From Hydractinia symbiolongicarpus (lineage: Eukaryota > Cnidaria > Hydrozoa > Anthoathecata > Hydractiniidae), in NCBI RefSeq assembly GCF_029227915.1, contig NC_079882.1, forward strand, positions 1,302,001-1,366,000: a stretch of DNA of 64,000 bases, in the 5' to 3' direction. Both the position numbers and the translations under genes were made by a program. Below the pieces are notes generated by a model. It was not told the origin of the DNA and did no database searches. It worked only from the letters and a program-made list of their open reading frames with translations. Below, in pieces: positions 60,023 through 64,000 of this stretch (position 1 is its first letter; each line of letters opens with the position of its first letter).

Positions 60023-62260
60023 GTCCAATTTTGTCATTTAATTACATTTATCAGATCACAGTCCAAAGTTAATTCAATTAAGTCCCACAGTCAATCGCTT
60101 CATTGTTAAAAGCGATGCAACCTAGTAATCTCAGAAAAATATCGTTAAATACATGATGGTACCAATAGGTGACCCAACCGTTGTAACTCAAACAGACTGA
60201 CACGGTTAGAAAGTCATTGAAATGTAGTTTTTGAAACTGTCGCTATTTCTTCAGCGCGCGATAACGGCTAGGATTGGTTCCACAGTAAAGAATGACTTAT
60301 TTATCTAAATTTTTAAATGAAGCGTTACAACAGCACCCAGTGTAATCGCAGAGTTCCGGCAATCGCGTCAAATTAAGAAGAATGTTTTTACTTGGAGTCC
60401 AATTGTCTCATTTATCACATTCATCAGGTCACAGTCCAAAGTTAGTTCAATTAAGTCCCACAGTCAATCGTTTCATTGTTAAAAGCTATGCAACCTAGTA
60501 ATCTCAGAAAAATATCGCTAAATACATGTTGACACCAATATGTGACCCAACCGTTTAAACTCAAACGGACTGACGCCGTTAGAAAGTCAATGAAATGTAG
60601 TTTTTAAAACTGTCGCTATTTCTTCAGCGCGCAATTACGGCTAGGATTGGTCCCACAGTAAAAAATGACTTATTAATCTAAATTTTTAACTGAAGCGCTA
60701 CCACAGCGCCCAGTGTAATGGCTGAGTTTCGGCAATCATTTCAAATTAAGAAGAATGTTATTTCCTGGAGTCCAATTGTCTCACTTTAACATTTATAAAG
60801 TCACAGTCCATAATCAGTTCAATTTAGTCCCACAGTCAATCGTTTCACTGTTAAAAGCGATGCAACCTAATAATATGAGAAAAATATTGCTAAATAGATG
60901 TTGGTACGAATATGTGACGCAACCGTTGTAACTGAAGCGGATTGATACCGTTAGAAAGTCAATGGAATGTAGTTTTTGAAACTATCACTATTTCTTCAGC
61001 GCGCGATAACGGCTAGGATTGGTTTCACAGTAAAAAATGACTTTTTTACCTAAATTTTTAAATGAAGCGCTACTACAGTAACCAGTGTAATCGCTGAGTT
61101 CCGGCAATCGCGTCAAGTTAAGAAGAATGTTTTTTCCTGGAGTCCAATTTTGTCATTTAATTACATTTATCAGATCACAGTCCAAAGTTAGTTCAATTAA
61201 GTCCCACAGTTAATCGTTTCACTGGTAAAAGCGATGCAACCTAGTAATATCAGATAAATATCGTTAAATACATGTTGGTACGAATATGTGACCCAACCGT
61301 TGTAACTCAAACGGACTGATACCGTTAGAAAGTCAATGAAATGTAGTTTCTGAAACTGTCGCTATTTCTTCAGCGCGCGGTAACGCCTAGGATTGGTTCC
61401 ACATTAAAGAATGATTTAATTATATAAATTTTTAAATGAAGCGCTACTACAGCACCCAGTGTAATCGCTGAGTTCTGGCAAACATGTCAAATTAAGAAGA
61501 ATGTTATTTCTTGGAGTCCACTTTTGTCATTTATCACATTTATCAGGTCACAGTCCAAAGTTAGTTCAATTAAGTCCCACAGTCAATCGTTTCATTGTTA
61601 AAAGCTATGCAACCTAGTAATCTCAGAAAAATATCGCTAAATACATGTTGACACCAATATGTGACCCAACCGTTTAAACTCAAACGGACTGACGCCGTTA
61701 GAAAGTCAATGAAATGTAGTTTTTAAAACTGTCGCTATTTCTTCAGCGCGCAATTACGGCTAGGGTTGGTCCCACAGTAAAAAATGACTTTTTTACCTAA
61801 ATTTTTAAATGAAGCGCTACTACAGTACCCAGTGTAATCGCTGGGTTCCGGCAATCGCGTCAAATTAAGAAGAATGTTATTTCTTGGAGTCCAATTGTCT
61901 CACTTTAACATTTATAAGGTCACAGTCCATAATCAGTTCAATTTAGTCCCACAGTCAATCGTTTCACTGTTAAAAGCGATGCAACCTAATAATATGAGAA
62001 AAATATTGCTAAATAGAATTTGGTACGAATATGTGACGCAACCGTTGTAACTGAAGCGGATTGATACCGTTAGAAAGTCAATGAAATGTAGTTTTTGAAA
62101 CTATCGCTATTTCTTCAGCGCGCGATAACGGCTAGGATTGGTTCCACAGTAAAGAATGACTTTTTTACCTAAATTTTTAAATGAAGCGCTACTACAGTAC
62201 CCAGTGTAATCGCTGAGTGCCGGCAATCGCGTCAAATTAAGAAGAATGTTTTTTCTTGGA
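60023..62260 (+). repeat. 2238-bp hexamer higher-order repeat, second copy
   Basis: Units 60117 (373), 60490 (372), 60862 (374), 61236 (373), 61609 (372), 61981 (374). I see only a few differences from copy one: TTTTTAACTGAAG (near 60684) for TTTTTAAATGAAG, and ATTTCCTGG (near 60760) for ATTTCTTGG. Homology goes on to about 62290, where ATCAGGTCAC replaces ATCAGATCAC. This is the most homogeneous stretch of the right domain. Confidence 0.93.
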
Positions 62261-64000
62261 GTCCAATTTTGTCATTTAATTACATTTATCAGGTCACAGT
62301 CCAAAGTTAGTTCAATTAAGTCCCACAGTCAATCGTTTCACTCGTAAAAGCGATGCAACCTAGTAATATCAGATAAATATCGCTAAATACATGTTGACAC
62401 CAATATGTGACCCAACCGTTGTAACTCAAACGGACTGACACCGTTAGAAAGTCAATGAATTGTAGTTTTTGAAACTGTCTCTATTTCTTCAGCGCGCAAT
62501 TACGGCTACGATTGGTCCCACAGTAAAAAATGACTTATTAATCTAAATTTTTAAATGAAGCGCTACCACAGCGCCCAGTGTAATGGCTGAGTTTCGGCAA
62601 TCATTTCAAATTAAGAAGAATGTTATTTCTTGGAGTCCAATTGTCTCACTTTAACATTTATAAAGTCACAGTCCATAATCAGTTCAATTTAGTCCCACAG
62701 TCAATCGTTTCACTGTTAAAAGCGATGCAACCTAATAATATGAGAAAAATATTGCTAAATAGATGTTGGTACGAATATGTGACGCAACCGTTGTAACTGA
62801 AGCGGATTGATACCGTTAGAAAGTCAATGGAATGTAGTTTTTGAAACTATCACTATTTCTTCAGCGCGCGATAACGGCTAGGATTGGTTCCACAGTAAAA
62901 AATGACTTTTTTACCTAAATTTTTAAATGAAGCGCTACTACAGTAACCAGTGTAATCGCTGAGTTCCGGCAATCGCGTCAAGTTAAGAAGAATGTTTTTT
63001 CCTGGAGTCCAATTTTGTCATTTAATTACATTTATCAGATCACAGTCCAAAGTTAGTTCAATTAAGTCCCACAGTTAATCGTTTCACTGGTAAAAGCGAT
63101 GCAACCTAGCAATATCAGATAAATATCGTTAAATACATGTTGGTACGAATATGTGACCCAACCGTTGTAACTCAAACGGACTGACACCGTTAGAAAGTCA
63201 ATGAAATGTAGTTTCTGAAACTGTCGCTATTTCTTCAGCGCGCGGTAACGCCTAGGATTGGTTCCACATTAAAGAATGATTTAATTATATAAATTTTTAA
63301 ATGAAGCGCTACTACAGCACCCAGTGTAATCGCTGAGTTCTGGCAAACATGTCAAATTAAGAAGAATGTTATTTCTTGGAGTCCACTTTTGTCATTTATC
63401 ACATTTATCAGGTCACAGTCCAAAGTTAGTTCAATTAAGTCCCACAGTCAATCGTTTCACTGTTAAAAGCGATGCAACCTAGTAATATCAGATAAATATC
63501 GCTAAATACATGTTGGTACGAATATGTGACCCAACCGTTGTAAGTCAAACGGACTGACACCGTTAGAAAGTCAATGAAATGTAGTTTTTGAAACTGTCGC
63601 TATTTCTTCAGCGCGCGATAACGGATAGGAGTGGTCCCACAGTAAAGAACGATTTATTTATCTAAATTTTTAAATGAAGCGCTACCACAGCGCCCAGTGT
63701 AATCGCTGAGATCCGGTAATCACGTCAAATTAAGAAGAATGTTATTTCTTGGAATCCAATTGTCTTATTTATCACATTCATCAGGTCACAGTCCAAAGTT
63801 AGTTCAATTAAGTCTCACAGTCAATCGTTTCATTGTTAAAAGCTATGCAGCCTAGTAATCTCAGAAAATTATCGCTAAATACATGTTGGCACCAATATGT
63901 GACCCAACCGTTGTAACTCAAACGGACTGCCACCGTTAGAAAGTCAACGAATTGTAGTTTTTGAAACTGTCTCTATTTTTTCAGCGCGCAATTACGGCTA
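62261..64000 (+). repeat. Right end of the window, still satellite
   Basis: Starts: 62355 (372), 62727 (374), 63101 (373), 63474 (373) and a partial unit from 63847. Units 61609-63101 match 54522-56014 with a 7087-bp offset (six trimers plus one unit). Unit 63474 is of the older AACGATTTATTTATC / GAGATCCGGTAATC form seen at 41096-41468. The array runs off the end. Confidence 0.88.

Larger units (their letters stand above)
1..64000 (+). repeat. Satellite DNA array, ~372-bp unit, entire window
   Basis: The window consists only of tandem copies of one unit, traced by the motif GCAACCTAGTAAT (with variants such as CTAATAAT or ACAACC) at 184 complete unit starts from 20 to 63474; both window edges cut through a unit. 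All copies have the same orientation and no foreign sequence interrupts them. Unit lengths are 371-374, 357-358, 339, 199 and 190-191 bp. No open reading frame exceeds about 70 codons, and those present are recurrent by-products of the repeat. Such monotony with local higher-order structure is what is known of centromeric or pericentromeric satellite arrays in animals and plants; the location is inferred. I do not recognise the sequence as a named satellite family. Confidence 0.98.
36625..64000 (+). repeat. Right domain: full-length units only, trimer-based
   Basis: From unit 36625 onward lengths are 368-374 bp only. Three types recur. Type A (about 373 bp) mostly begins ..TAATATCAGATAAATATCG. 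Type B (372) has a right half with CACTTTAACATTTATAA and CCATAATCAG. Type C (374) begins ..AATATGAGAAAAATATTG, has ACTGAAGCGGATTGATACC in its left half and CATTTAATTACATTTATC in its right half. B is always followed by C. A-B-C makes a 1119-bp trimer, clearest at 45.4-47.6 kb and 57.8-62.3 kb; extra or missing A-like units break the register elsewhere. Confidence 0.9.

Noticed and set aside
1-64000. CRISPR array or integron-like repeat array
   Set aside because: There are no unique spacers between short repeats; the whole 372-bp unit is repeated and no cas or integrase gene is present.
1-64000. CENP-B box (TTCG....A..CGGG)
   Set aside because: I looked at the TTCG and CCCG positions (for example ATTTCGGCTAGG, GAGTCCCGGC) and none fits the needed spacing. 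By eye only; a motif scan would settle it.
1-64000. Identification with a named satellite, such as the 359-bp Drosophila 1.688 family or beetle ~360-bp satellites
   Set aside because: The unit length is similar but I could not recognise sequence identity, and no database search was possible. Species left open.

Overview
The whole 64 kb window is one uninterrupted head-to-tail satellite DNA array. I see no protein gene, RNA gene, transposon, CRISPR array or unique flanking sequence, on either strand. Taking the 'GCAACCTAGTAAT' motif as unit start, I traced 184 complete units (starts 20 to 63474), plus a partial unit at each edge, all in the same orientation. One unit counted by hand (12639-13010) is 372 bp, 37% G+C, with 14 CpG (observed/expected about 1). 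The architecture is that of eukaryotic centromeric or pericentromeric heterochromatin. The undepleted CpG fits a germline with little DNA methylation, such as many invertebrates. I cannot name the species.

Units fall into size classes. Full-length units are 371-374 bp. A subfamily of 357-358 bp lacks 15 bp in its right half. Short units are 191 bp and lack about 181 bp, that is nearly the whole right half, with a junction that creates a HindIII site. There is one independent 199-bp short unit at 36426-36624. Every large size change lies in the right half; the left ~190 bp, which holds a clustered set of CCGTT/AACGG motifs, is always kept.

Layout. The left domain (1 to about 36.4 kb) mixes full-length, 357/358-bp and 191-bp units, and is organised into local higher-order duplications with offsets of 1674, 2434, 1103, 2601, 564/1128, 2944, 1872, 372 and 1461 bp. 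About 33.3-38.1 kb is a transitional zone of more diverged units containing the odd 199-bp unit. The right domain (about 36.6 kb to the end) has no short and no 357/358-bp units. It is built from three full-length types (about 373, 372 and 374 bp) forming a 1119-bp trimer, which is expanded to a 2238-bp hexamer near the right end and rearranged in offsets of 746, 373, 1119, 1864, 1865 and 2238 bp. A linked, more diverged block that straddles the unit boundary occurs 20 times, only in the right domain.

The most interesting pattern is that an inverted repeat in the left half (CCGTT...AACGG, in nine units a perfect 17-bp palindrome) is intact in most full-length units but destroyed in 19 of 23 short units (altered in one more) and in all 20 copies of the diverged type of the right domain. 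Dyad-plus and dyad-minus units are thus interleaved, formally like the CENP-B-box-plus/minus monomers of primate alpha satellite, but with an unrelated motif. All identities and boundaries were read by eye; block edges are accurate to a few tens of bases.
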